16,800 bases of DNA from an uncultured Flavobacteriales bacterium. Its GTDB lineage: Bacteria; Bacteroidota; Bacteroidia; Flavobacteriales; Vicingaceae. Shown piece after piece: positions 6,822-14,170 of this stretch. A program made the position numbers and the translations under genes. A model generated the notes under the pieces. The model was not told where the DNA came from and searched no databases. It saw only the letters and a list, made by a program, of their open reading frames with translations. The stretch covers positions 1 to 16,800 of the forward strand of contig CAMPHX010000004.1 in assembly GCA_946886085.1 (NCBI GenBank), written 5' to 3'. Every line of letters starts with the position of its first letter. The first letter of the stretch is position 1.

Positions 6822-8237
6822 ATGGAAAAATTACAAACTATCCTAAAAAACACCACGAAGAAAGATGTTTTTATTTTCATTTTATTATTTGTATTACTGT
6901 TTTCATCGACTGCTTTATTTTCGCAACATCAAATAGGGCATACCACTATTACTTTTCAGGATGCCAATAGAAATAACCGCAGTATAGAAACAGAAATTTA
7001 TTATCCGGCAGCAACAGCTGGGACAAATGTGGCAATGGCTTCGGGGCAATATCCTGTAATTGTGTTCGGACATGGTTTTGTAATGGCTTGGAGTGCTTAC
7101 GAAAATTTATGGACAGAATTTGTTTCAAGAGGTTACATTATGGTTTTTCCTAGAACAGAGGGAAATATGTTTAGTACCGACCACCAACAATTTGGTTGGG
7201 ATTTACAGTTTTTAGTTCATCAAATGCAAATAGAAGGAGCAACAACAAGTTCTATTTTTCATAATGGAGTAGTTCCAAAAACTGCTTTAATGGGACATTC
7301 TATGGGAGGTGGGGCAGCCTTTTTAGCAGCAGACTCTTTGGTACAATCTAATATGACTTATTTTAATACGCTAATTGGTTTAGCACCAGCCGAATCTACA
7401 AGTAATGGGGTTTCTTCTATTAATTCTGCCAAAACAGTAACTGTACCAAGTTTAATTTTATCAGGAGCTCAAGATGGTGTTACTCCTCCTATAAATCATC
7501 ATATTCCTATGTATGATTCATTGGCTTCAGCTTGTAAAACGTTTATTTCTATTATTGGTGGAGCACATTGTTATTTTGCTGAGCCTAATTTTAATTGCGA
7601 TTTTGGTGAAGGAACATCATCTACAGGTATATCTATTACTAGAACTGATCAACATGATGTAACATTTGATTTTGTGAATCCTTGGTTAGATTATACTTTA
7701 AAAGGAGATTGCGATGCATTTGTTGAATTTAATGATTCTTTGCAAAATTCATCAAGAATAAATCATAACCAAGTTTGTACGCCTAATCCTGTGCCAAGCA
7801 TTATGGCAAATGGTACTATTTTAACTTCATCTACAACAGGAGTAAGTTACCAATGGTACATAGATGGCAACCCAATTTCAAATAGCAATATGGTTTCTAT
7901 TACAGCAACAGCATCTGGGAATTATGAAGTAGAAGTATTTTATACTGATGGATGTAGTGAAATATCAACTCCTTACACAATAGTTATTTCAGGTGTGAAT
8001 GAGTTGGAAGAAGGCAATATCAATATTTATCCCAATGCTGCTTCATCATTTATAAATTTAGACTTACCAGATAATCAGAAATGGGTGGTAACCATATTAG
8101 ACTTTACCGGAAAAGATGTGTTAATGCAGTTGGTAGATAATAAAAGAGTAGATATTTCTGCTCTTCCAAGTGGAATCTACATGCTGCAACTTCAATCTGA
8201 AAAGTTAGTTTATACTACAAAATTGGTGAAGAGATAA
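6822..8237 (+). CDS. Secreted alpha/beta hydrolase with Ig-like module and T9SS sorting domain
   Basis: This is an exported serine hydrolase, probably an esterase. A signal peptide (hydrophobic core about residues 17-34, ending LFSQ) leads into an alpha/beta-hydrolase domain (about 36-310). The nucleophile elbow GHSMGGG places Ser160, GAQDGVTPP gives Asp218, and GGAHCYF gives His249, completing a catalytic triad. HGF (near residue 86) is the likely oxyanion-hole loop. The domain resembles the dienelactone hydrolase, chlorophyllase and cutinase/PETase-like group. Residues about 319-391 read as an Ig/PKD-like beta module (YQWYIDGNPIS, GNYEVEVFYTDGC). Residues about 395-471 form a type IX secretion C-terminal sorting domain, with NIYPN, DISALPSGIYML and final KLVKR. 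The product should therefore cross both membranes and end up on the cell surface or outside. The natural substrate is unknown. The gene stands alone on the plus strand and converges on the amidotransferase gene. Confidence 0.92.
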   Translation: MEKLQTILKNTTKKDVFIFILLFVLLFSSTALFSQHQIGHTTITFQDANRNNRSIETEIYYPAATAGTNVAMASGQYPVIVFGHGFVMAWSAYENLWTEFVSRGYIMVFPRTEGNMFSTDHQQFGWDLQFLVHQMQIEGATTSSIFHNGVVPKTALMGHSMGGGAAFLAADSLVQSNMTYFNTLIGLAPAESTSNGVSSINSAKTVTVPSLILSGAQDGVTPPINHHIPMYDSLASACKTFISIIGGAHCYFAEPNFNCDFGEGTSSTGISITRTDQHDVTFDFVNPWLDYTLKGDCDAFVEFNDSLQNSSRINHNQVCTPNPVPSIMANGTILTSSTTGVSYQWYIDGNPISNSNMVSITATASGNYEVEVFYTDGCSEISTPYTIVISGVNELEEGNINIYPNAASSFINLDLPDNQKWVVTILDFTGKDVLMQLVDNKRVDISALPSGIYMLQLQSEKLVYTTKLVKR

Positions 8238-8239
8238 TG

Positions 8240-8266
8240 TTTTTTGGAGTTTAGTCCTTCAAAAAA
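8240..8266. terminator. Bidirectional terminator-like hairpin between convergent genes
   Basis: TTTTTTGGAG (8240-8249) pairs with CTTCAAAAAA (8257-8266), leaving a 7-nt loop and one G-T wobble. A T-run or A-run forms each outer arm, so either strand gives a hairpin bordered by uridines. It lies right after the hydrolase stop (8237) and overlaps the last codons of the convergent amidotransferase gene. The stem is AT-rich, so its strength is uncertain. Confidence 0.5.
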
Positions 8267-8823
8267 TTAGCAATGATTTCTTTACCATATTGGTTAAGAA
8301 TAGATTCAGGATGAAATTGAACACCATATAAGTTATACGTTACATGTCTCAATGCCATAATTTGCTTGTTTTCTTCTACTGCTGTAATTTTTAATTCACT
8401 AGGAAAGTTGTTTTGGGAAACAACCCAGCTATGATACCTGCCAATTTCAAATTGTTGCGGTAAATTTTCAAAAAGTTTGTCGGTTGTATCAATAACGTTC
8501 AGCTGACTTGCTACACCATGAAAAACATGAGATAAATTTTCCAATTTTCCGCCAAAAACTTCTCCAATGGCTTGCATACCTAAACAAACTCCTAATATTT
8601 TTTTTGTTGGAGCGTAAGTTTTTATTACATCTAATAAGATTCCTGCATCTTTTGGTAAACCTGGTCCTGGAGAGAGAATAATGATGTCATAAACACCAAC
8701 GGCTTCAAGAGAAATTTCATCGTTTCTAAAAACATCCACTTCATAATTAAGCGCTTCAATATAGTGAACTAAATTGTAGGTGAAAGAGTCGTAATTGTCT
8801 AATACTAAAACTTTTTCCATCAT
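8251..8823 (-). CDS. pabA/trpG: Glutamine amidotransferase, anthranilate / aminodeoxychorismate synthase component II
   Basis: This class I glutamine amidotransferase releases ammonia from glutamine for a chorismate-using partner, producing anthranilate (tryptophan) or 4-amino-4-deoxychorismate (folate). All signatures are present in 190 residues: VLVLDNYDSFTYNLVHY at the N-terminus, the oxyanion strand LSPGPGLPKDAG, the nucleophile Cys80 in GVCLGMQAIGEVFGG, and His171 and Glu173 in VQFHPES. This is the full length for a stand-alone subunit. Two adjacent ATGs (8823 and 8820) are possible starts; the second gives the more typical MEKVLVLDN. The frame begins immediately after the TAA of the M28 peptidase gene (TAAATG), so the pair is probably co-transcribed and coupled. 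No trpE, pabB or other trp gene lies nearby, so the pathway cannot be settled; one subunit may serve both. Confidence 0.94.
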   Translation of the reverse strand: MMEKVLVLDNYDSFTYNLVHYIEALNYEVDVFRNDEISLEAVGVYDIIILSPGPGLPKDAGILLDVIKTYAPTKKILGVCLGMQAIGEVFGGKLENLSHVFHGVASQLNVIDTTDKLFENLPQQFEIGRYHSWVVSQNNFPSELKITAVEENKQIMALRHVTYNLYGVQFHPESILNQYGKEIIANFLKD

Positions 8824-10380
8824 TTATTCAGAAACATTTAATTGAATACGCTTGGTTCTGTTGGCTAAATCCCAAGCAGTATGAAAAACCAATCGGGTAA
8901 TTTTTTCCATTTTAGAGAAAATAATTTTATCAACGGTGTCTGTTTCTTTATGGTAATCTTCGTGTACTCCGTTAAAATAAAATATTACGGGAATATTGTT
9001 TTTAGCAAAGTTGTAATGGTCAGAACGATAATAATATCTGTTTGGGTCTTTTGTGGTGTTAAATTCATAATCCAATTCTAATTGAGTGTAAGTAGCATTT
9101 GCTTTTTCATTGATTTCATGCAAATCATTACTAAGCATATTGGAACCAATAATGTAGATATAATTTTCGTTATCAGCGTGTTTTTCATCCAACCTTCCTA
9201 TCATATCAATATTGAGGTTGGCAACGGTATTTTCTAAAGGAAAAACAGGATATTCTGTGTAATATTTAGAACCTAATAAGCCTTTTTCTTCTCCGGAAAC
9301 ATTTAATATTAAAATACTTCTTCTTGGTCCCTTGCCATCTTTTTTGGCTTTTATAAACGCTTCAGCAATTTCCATAATGGCTACTGTTCCAGAGCCATCA
9401 TCATCAGCACCATTAAAAATTTTACCATTATGTTCTCCAATATGGTCGTAATGGGCACTTAAAATTATTAATTCATCTTTTAAATCGCTTCCTTCAATAT
9501 AGGCCAACACATTGTGAGCATCAGAAATGGTTGTTTTTTTGTCGATGCTTAGGCTTAGCTTATTTTTAACAACAAAACTTTCGGAAACTCCTTTGCTATT
9601 TATTTTTTCTTTAAGTTTTTGTGATGATTTTGAGATGATTTCATCAGCCATTTCGGATGAAATATAAAAATTGGGAAAATCGTAATCTATCTCAGGTTTA
9701 TCAAGCACTTTTAGTTTTTCGCTTTCAATAAAATGAGTGTACGTCTTTATCATTTCTAGCGTATTTTCATTAATGATAAGCAAAGCCAAAGCGCCTTTTG
9801 CTTTTGCCGTAGAAACTTTAGGATTATTTCTTTTGTTACTCCATTTAGAAGGGGTGTCTGTATTTGAAACCCAGTAGCGTTCACTTTTGTTTTTAGGTTC
9901 GCCATTTAGAATAATTACTACTTTACCTTTCACATCAAGGTTGGAGTAATCAGAGTAAAGAGAGTCGTCAATACCGTAGCCTGCAAAAACTACCTCAGCA
10001 TTAATTTGTTCGTTTTTTAAATATGCCGGAAAGTTGAAAAAATGGTTGTTCTGAATGAAATTTTTATTGTTGTGAGTGATAGAAACTCCTGCTGCCTCTT
10101 GCAGCCCCACTTTATAAGTTTGATAATAAGCAATGTCTTTTATTGGTGGGATGCCAATTTCCTTATAAAAATCGCTAATGTAAGTGGCAGCTTTGGTAAG
10201 ACTTTCTTTACCTGTTTCTCTTCCTCCATATTCGTCAGATGCGATAATGTGTAAGTGTTTACTTAAGTCTTCTTTAGTAATAGTCGCTGCATATTTTAGC
10301 GCAATGGAATCTTGTTGAGCAAAAGAATGATGAATACAAAAAGTAAACAGTATCGCAAGAACAATTATTTTTTTCAGCAT
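8824..10380 (-). CDS. Secreted M28-family zinc metallopeptidase
   Basis: This is a di-zinc aminopeptidase of family M28 expected in the periplasm or outside the cell. The signal peptide is MLKKIIVLAILFTFCIHHSF, with likely cleavage just after the following Ala (residue 21). A PA-like insert follows (about residues 110-260, with VVFAGYGIDDSLYSDYSNLD and KGKVVIILNGEP). The catalytic domain shows the metal-ligand and catalytic set in order: His310 and Asp312 in SAHYDHIG, bridging Asp326 in GADDDGSG, catalytic Glu364 and ligand Glu365 in SGEEKGLLGS, Asp392 in NIDMIGR, and His455 in RSDHYNF. At 518 residues it has the usual length for PA-containing M28 proteins, and there is no T9SS tail. Peptide specificity cannot be read from the sequence. 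The downstream amidotransferase gene starts directly at its stop codon. A TAATTTTA box (10400-10407) could be the -7 element, 19 nt before the ATG. Confidence 0.94.
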   Translation of the reverse strand: MLKKIIVLAILFTFCIHHSFAQQDSIALKYAATITKEDLSKHLHIIASDEYGGRETGKESLTKAATYISDFYKEIGIPPIKDIAYYQTYKVGLQEAAGVSITHNNKNFIQNNHFFNFPAYLKNEQINAEVVFAGYGIDDSLYSDYSNLDVKGKVVIILNGEPKNKSERYWVSNTDTPSKWSNKRNNPKVSTAKAKGALALLIINENTLEMIKTYTHFIESEKLKVLDKPEIDYDFPNFYISSEMADEIISKSSQKLKEKINSKGVSESFVVKNKLSLSIDKKTTISDAHNVLAYIEGSDLKDELIILSAHYDHIGEHNGKIFNGADDDGSGTVAIMEIAEAFIKAKKDGKGPRRSILILNVSGEEKGLLGSKYYTEYPVFPLENTVANLNIDMIGRLDEKHADNENYIYIIGSNMLSNDLHEINEKANATYTQLELDYEFNTTKDPNRYYYRSDHYNFAKNNIPVIFYFNGVHEDYHKETDTVDKIIFSKMEKITRLVFHTAWDLANRTKRIQLNVSE

Positions 10381-10442
10381 AATCCGAGTAGTTTTTTGGT
10401 AAAATTACGGATAAGGTTTAAAATCGTATTGAAAACTAAGTA

Positions 10443-10494
10443 AAACACTTGCAGTCTTATTTTTTACAACTTTCTGAAAAGTAAAAAAGTGTTT
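10443..10494. repeat. Nested inverted repeats, possible terminator
   Basis: Outer arms AAACACTT (10443-10450) and AAGTGTTT (10487-10494) enclose inner arms TTTTTTAC (10460-10467) and GTAAAAAA (10481-10488). An alternative inner pairing, ACTTT with AAAGT (10469-10473 with 10478-10482), closes a CTGA loop. The structure lies in the 202-bp gap after the DUF368 gene and before the M28 gene, both on the minus strand. It could end the upstream four-gene transcript. The arms are AT-rich and not every pairing can form at once. Confidence 0.4.
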
Positions 10495-10530
10495 AGAATG
10501 ACAGAACTAATTGGATTTGTGGGTTGGTAA

Positions 10531-10570
10531 GTCTCCCAGAGTTTATGCTGAGCATAGGCGAAGTAAGGGA
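10531..10570. repeat. Degenerate palindromic intergenic element
   Basis: TATGCTGAGCATA (10544-10556) is an inverted repeat (TATGC, TGA, GCATA) set within outer arms TCCC (10534-10537) and GGGA (10567-10570). The text CTGAGCATAGGCGAAG resembles, from memory, the dispersed CTGAG...CGAAG intergenic elements seen in many bacterial genomes. It sits 12 bp from the 3' end of the DUF368 gene. Only one copy is present in this window. Confidence 0.4.
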
Positions 10571-10582
10571 TTTAGAGTGTTT

Positions 10583-11500
10583 TTACTTCTTAGCCAATTT
10601 CTCTAATCCGAAAATTAAGCCAAAACCAACAAGAGCAAGGATAATAACGCCCATTATTTGTGGTTCTTCATGGAACTGATTCGGTAAAACATTGGTTTCT
10701 ATAAACGGAACAATTTCACCTTTAGCATTTTCTCTGGTAGATAATACTTCTTTCCAAGGCCAAACTTTATTTAAAGAACCAATTAGAAAGCCTGTTAATG
10801 CAGCAATAGTAATGTCATGGTATTTTTTAAATAGCCAATTTAAAAATTTGGAAAAAGAAAGTAATCCAACTATACAACCAACTCCAAAAATGAGTATGGT
10901 GGTTATTTTAAAATCTTTAATTGAAGAAAGAATTAGCTCGTAAGAACCCAGCAATAGTAATATAAAACTGCCTGAAATTCCGGGTAAAATCATTGCACAA
11001 ATAGCAATTGCTCCTGAAATAAACATAAACCAAAGTGTATCAGGATTTTCCATAGGATTTAAAATGGTTATAATAAACGCAATTATCGTCCCTATAGTTA
11101 CGGCTATAATACGCGATAACTGCCATTTAACTACTTTTTTACCTACCAAGAATACACTGGCAACTATTAATCCGAAAAAGAAACCCCAAATCAATAGAGT
11201 ATGAGCATGAAGTAAATAGGTAATCAGTTTTGCCAAAGAAATAATGCTGATAGCAATTCCAAGTAATAGGGTTGTAATAAAACTTCCGTTGATGTGTTTC
11301 CAGAAAGGTTTAACACCTTCTTTGGTTAATATTTTTAATGCTTGTAAATTAAAACTACTAATGGTTTCAAGTAATTCTTCATAAATTCCTGAAATAAAAG
11401 CAATAGTTCCACCGGAGACACCAGGAACAACATCTGCTGCTCCCATGGCTATACCTTTCAATGCAATAAAAATGTAATCTTTAAGATTTCTTGTTGCCAT
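10583..11500 (-). CDS. popT: DUF368 family membrane protein, PopT-type undecaprenyl-phosphate transporter
   Basis: This is a polytopic inner-membrane protein of 305 residues, the usual DUF368 length. Members of this family (named PopT) were shown to be undecaprenyl-phosphate translocases that return the lipid carrier of peptidoglycan and other wall polymers to the cytoplasmic side. The two-fold internal repeat typical of the family is visible: GAADVVPGVSGGTIAFISGI near residue 20 and AICAMILPGISGSFILLLLG near residue 165, each with a Pro-Gly-x-Ser-Gly re-entrant-type motif. About eight hydrophobic segments follow one another, ending in LALVGFGLIFGLEKLAKK. The ATG at 11500 lies 8 bp after the rhodanese stop, so it is the last gene of the TPR-comA-rhodanese cluster. 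Assignment to the family is firm; the activity is inferred from it. Confidence 0.9.
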   Translation of the reverse strand: MATRNLKDYIFIALKGIAMGAADVVPGVSGGTIAFISGIYEELLETISSFNLQALKILTKEGVKPFWKHINGSFITTLLLGIAISIISLAKLITYLLHAHTLLIWGFFFGLIVASVFLVGKKVVKWQLSRIIAVTIGTIIAFIITILNPMENPDTLWFMFISGAIAICAMILPGISGSFILLLLGSYELILSSIKDFKITTILIFGVGCIVGLLSFSKFLNWLFKKYHDITIAALTGFLIGSLNKVWPWKEVLSTRENAKGEIVPFIETNVLPNQFHEEPQIMGVIILALVGFGLIFGLEKLAKK

Positions 11501-11508
11501 TTTTTAGT

Positions 11509-11808
11509 TTATAAGCATTCTTCAACATAAGCTTCAATGCCGCCTTTTAAAGAGTATATGTTTGGAAGTTGATGTTTTACCGTTAAAGTACGCACAATGG
11601 CAGAAGATCTTTTTCCTGAGTTACAGATAAAAACAGTTTTTTTATCATTTTCAAATTGCGCTTTGTTATTGATTACATTTTCTAAGGGAATGTTTGTTCC
11701 ACCTAGATTAAAATCTTCAAAAACATAATCATCTCTAATATCAATAATTTGAATATTAGCATTTTCCTCTATCATTTTTTTTATTTCTGAAGGAGCTATT
11801 TCATGCAT
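11509..11808 (-). CDS. Single-domain rhodanese-like sulfurtransferase
   Basis: This small cytoplasmic protein of 99 residues is one rhodanese domain, a fold that carries sulfane sulfur as a cysteine persulfide. The entry segment IQIIDIRDDYVFEDF is the standard rhodanese strand with Asp23 and Arg25, LGGTNIPLEN replaces the commoner GHIxGAxNIP, and the active-site loop is CNSGKRS with Cys62. The ending YSLKGGIEAYVEE is also typical. A six-residue active loop fits a persulfide carrier rather than a phosphatase, although substrates vary. There is no signal peptide. The gene lies 33 bp downstream of the ComA-like gene and 8 bp upstream of the DUF368 gene, in one apparent operon. Its sulfur donor and acceptor are unknown; a role linked to the neighbouring sulfonate enzyme is inference only. 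Confidence 0.9.
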   Translation of the reverse strand: MHEIAPSEIKKMIEENANIQIIDIRDDYVFEDFNLGGTNIPLENVINNKAQFENDKKTVFICNSGKRSSAIVRTLTVKHQLPNIYSLKGGIEAYVEECL

Positions 11809-11841
11809 AATGTAAAAAATCTAAAATTAAGTAGTAGGTTA

Positions 11842-12624
11842 TTAATGAAATGCTGAAGTAATTTCTTCCGGAAGATTTTCGAAGAAAGTATCTCCTCTTA
11901 GCCCTAGTCTGAGACATTCTAAAGCAATTACTTCATTGGGAGAAATATTTCCTAAATTTACATTTGCTCCAAACTGCTTAATAAACCAAACTTGCTGATT
12001 TTTAAGTGGAGCTTCCCAAAGAATATTTTCTAATTTTACTTTAGCAATAATTTTGTTTACTAATGCAACATGAGCCGTTCCATTTGGGCGGTAAATGCCA
12101 ACAGTACCACTTTCTCTAGCTTCAGCAATAACTTTCCATGCTCCGGCATCTAATTCATCTTCCATCATAGAAATCCATTTGGCGGGGCTAATAAAAATAC
12201 CTGCCTCTTTAGAACCTACTTCGGATAAAACTCTATAATCTTTTGATAAGGTAGCAATGTATTCACATTTTTTTTCGTTGGGTAACACTATAGAACCATC
12301 AGAAACTTCACAAGTATCAATTTTGAATTTATCCAACAATCTTCGGTAATCATCAAACATACCTCTTACTACAAAAGCTTCGAAAAGTGTACCACCTAAG
12401 TAAACATTTAAATTTCCGGTTTTATAGATATCAATTTTTCTTTGAAAATCTTTGGTCACATAAGAAGTCCCAAAGCCTAATTTTACAAGGTCTGTAAGAT
12501 GAGCATTGGCATCTACAAAATTTTCTGCTTGTCGCCAGCTAAGTCCTTTATCCATCATCATGGTTAATCCATTATTTCTTGGTTTTTGGTCTCTTTCCGG
12601 TATGTTTGGTAAGTCAAAATTCAT
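11842..12624 (-). CDS. comA: Phosphosulfolactate synthase-like protein (ComA family)
   Basis: ComA adds sulfite to phosphoenolpyruvate, giving (2R)-phosphosulfolactate, the first step of coenzyme M synthesis in methanogens; bacterial relatives feed sulfolactate or other sulfonates. This 260-residue protein matches the family's length and TIM-barrel pattern: GLTMMMDKGL near residue 19, LVKLGFGTSYV near residue 47, LGGTLFEAF, CEVSDGSI, VLSEVGSKEAG, EARESGTVGIYRPNG, ILWEAPLKNQQVWFIKQFG and the closing ECLRLGLRGDTF. It is soluble, with no signal peptide. The ATG at 12624 overlaps the end of the upstream TPR gene by 11 bp, so the two are translationally linked. No sulfolactate phosphatase (ComB) or dehydrogenase (ComC) gene lies in the window, so the product's fate is unknown. 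This symbol collides with the unrelated competence genes named comA. Confidence 0.88.
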   Translation of the reverse strand: MNFDLPNIPERDQKPRNNGLTMMMDKGLSWRQAENFVDANAHLTDLVKLGFGTSYVTKDFQRKIDIYKTGNLNVYLGGTLFEAFVVRGMFDDYRRLLDKFKIDTCEVSDGSIVLPNEKKCEYIATLSKDYRVLSEVGSKEAGIFISPAKWISMMEDELDAGAWKVIAEARESGTVGIYRPNGTAHVALVNKIIAKVKLENILWEAPLKNQQVWFIKQFGANVNLGNISPNEVIALECLRLGLRGDTFFENLPEEITSAFH

Positions 12625-14038
12625 TATCGTTATAATTTTCTATGATTTCTAATAAGCTTGGATAATCCAATACTGCTGGATAAAAAGTAATTAACGCTTT
12701 TGCTAATTGCTTATCCATATTTAATAATTCTATAAGTTGATTGGTTGCTTCTGAAAGGTTATCAATTTCTAAGTAGAAAGCTACCAAACGAACTTTAAGC
12801 AAACCACTATCGGGATGAGCTTCTATGCCTTTAATAATAGTCTTTAAGGCTTCATCAATTTGTCCGAGTTCAAAATAAGCATCAGCTAAATCAACCCAAG
12901 AAGTATTGTTTTCAGGGTCTATTTTAATAATCTTCTGATAAAGTTCTATCGCTTCTTCGTAAGCTTCAATATCTTTTAAAATATCAGCATAGATAAGTAA
13001 AAAGTCAGGGTGCTCAGGTTCAATTTCAATTGCTTTTTGAATAAAGAATATGGCTGAATCTGTTTTTCCTTGTTCATTAAAAACATAAGCCATTCCTGCC
13101 CAAGCATCAGAGTGAATAGCATCTAGCTGAGTTGCTTTTTTAAAATATTCTAGTGCTTCATCGTATTGAAGGTTGTTTTCGTAACACTCACCAATAAAAT
13201 AAAACATGTCGGCATTGGGCTCTTCAAAAGCAAAAGTTTCTTTATAGGTTGCTATGGCTTCATCATATCTTTCTAACGAAGAAAGTGAATCGGCTTTGTT
13301 TAAATAAGCAGAAATAAAGTCTTCTTTTATGGCAATTACATAATCCTGAGCATCAATGGCTTTTTCGTATAATTCTGCGGAGTGGTAGCAAATACCTAAG
13401 TTATACCAACCTACATAGCTGTAAGGATTATCATCTAAAAAAGCGGTTAAAAACTCAATGCTGCTTTCTGCTCTGTCGTTCATGTTGTAGCAGAAAGTAA
13501 TATCGTACAAAACAGTTTCGTTAGCGGGATTTTCTTTTAGCACTTCCTTAAATATAGCAATAGCTTTATCTAATTGCAGTAAGTTCTCATATTCAAATGC
13601 AATTTGCATTTTTATTGAAATTTGGTCGGCTTTATCGCTAGTAAGTTTTAACGCTTTGTTGTAAGCATCAATGGCTTTGTTGTGTTGTCTTATCTGACTG
13701 TAAATACTGCCTTTAATAATTTGGTTTTCAGGATTAAAAGGCTCTAAAATTTCAATAGCATTTAGAATTTCTAAAGCTTTATTAGGTTTATGTATGGAAG
13801 CTAAATATTCAGCATATTTTATTTTAAGTGATGAAGAACTGGGATGTTGCTCTAAAGAGATATCAATAGCTTTTTTGGCTTTTTCATTTTCATTCATCTC
13901 CATATAATAACTTATCAAATCTTCAAACTCTTCCACATCAAAAAAATAGTGATGGTTTTCGTTAAGCATTTGCTCAAACCTATTAATAGACGCTGCATAA
14001 TCTGCATCATCATTATATGAATCAAAGTTGTCTTCCAT
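12614..14038 (-). CDS. Tetratricopeptide repeat protein
   Basis: This acidic, soluble protein of 474 residues consists almost wholly of tetratricopeptide repeats, a helix-turn-helix scaffold for protein-protein contacts. Units of about 34 residues run from about residue 40 to 445, with typical periodicity, for example NKALEILNAIEILEPFNPEN, DKAIAIFKEVLKENPANETV, DEALEYFKKATQLDAIHSDA, DSAIFFIQKAIEIEPEHPDF and EEAIELYQKIIKIDPENNTS. I count roughly ten to eleven units. The N-terminus (MEDNFDSYNDDADYAAS) is very acidic. There is no signal peptide or enzymatic domain. It is the first gene of the cluster, overlapping the ComA-like gene by 11 bp, with the divergent glmM 132 bp from its ATG. A TAATTTTA box (14047-14054) lies 8 nt before the ATG. 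The partner proteins are unknown. Confidence 0.92.
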   Translation of the reverse strand: MEDNFDSYNDDADYAASINRFEQMLNENHHYFFDVEEFEDLISYYMEMNENEKAKKAIDISLEQHPSSSSLKIKYAEYLASIHKPNKALEILNAIEILEPFNPENQIIKGSIYSQIRQHNKAIDAYNKALKLTSDKADQISIKMQIAFEYENLLQLDKAIAIFKEVLKENPANETVLYDITFCYNMNDRAESSIEFLTAFLDDNPYSYVGWYNLGICYHSAELYEKAIDAQDYVIAIKEDFISAYLNKADSLSSLERYDEAIATYKETFAFEEPNADMFYFIGECYENNLQYDEALEYFKKATQLDAIHSDAWAGMAYVFNEQGKTDSAIFFIQKAIEIEPEHPDFLLIYADILKDIEAYEEAIELYQKIIKIDPENNTSWVDLADAYFELGQIDEALKTIIKGIEAHPDSGLLKVRLVAFYLEIDNLSEATNQLIELLNMDKQLAKALITFYPAVLDYPSLLEIIENYNDNEF

Positions 14039-14124
14039 ACAAGATGTAAAATTAATTTTTTCAACGCAGGAAAGTAGTTTTTTGGAAGTTATTTTTCACA
14101 AAATAGTTAACAGTTAATTTTAGA

Positions 14125-14155
14125 TTGTTAGTTCAATAGAATTACGCTAAATTTG
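14125..14155 (+). promoter_or_regulatory. glmM: Bacteroidota-type promoter of glmM
   Basis: A TTG (14125-14127) and TAAATTTG (14148-14155) are separated by 20 bp, fitting the phylum's TTTG/N17-23/TAnnTTTG pattern. Transcription would start near 14161, about 10 nt before ATG 14171. The TTG that could serve as an earlier start codon (14153-14155) is the last part of the -7 box, which argues against it. Confidence 0.55.
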
Positions 14156-14170
14156 TCCAAAATTTTCTAT

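Noticed and set aside
14153..14170. TTG as the glmM start codon
   Set aside because: It lies within the -7 promoter box, and the extra MSKIFY is not part of the usual GlmM N-terminus.
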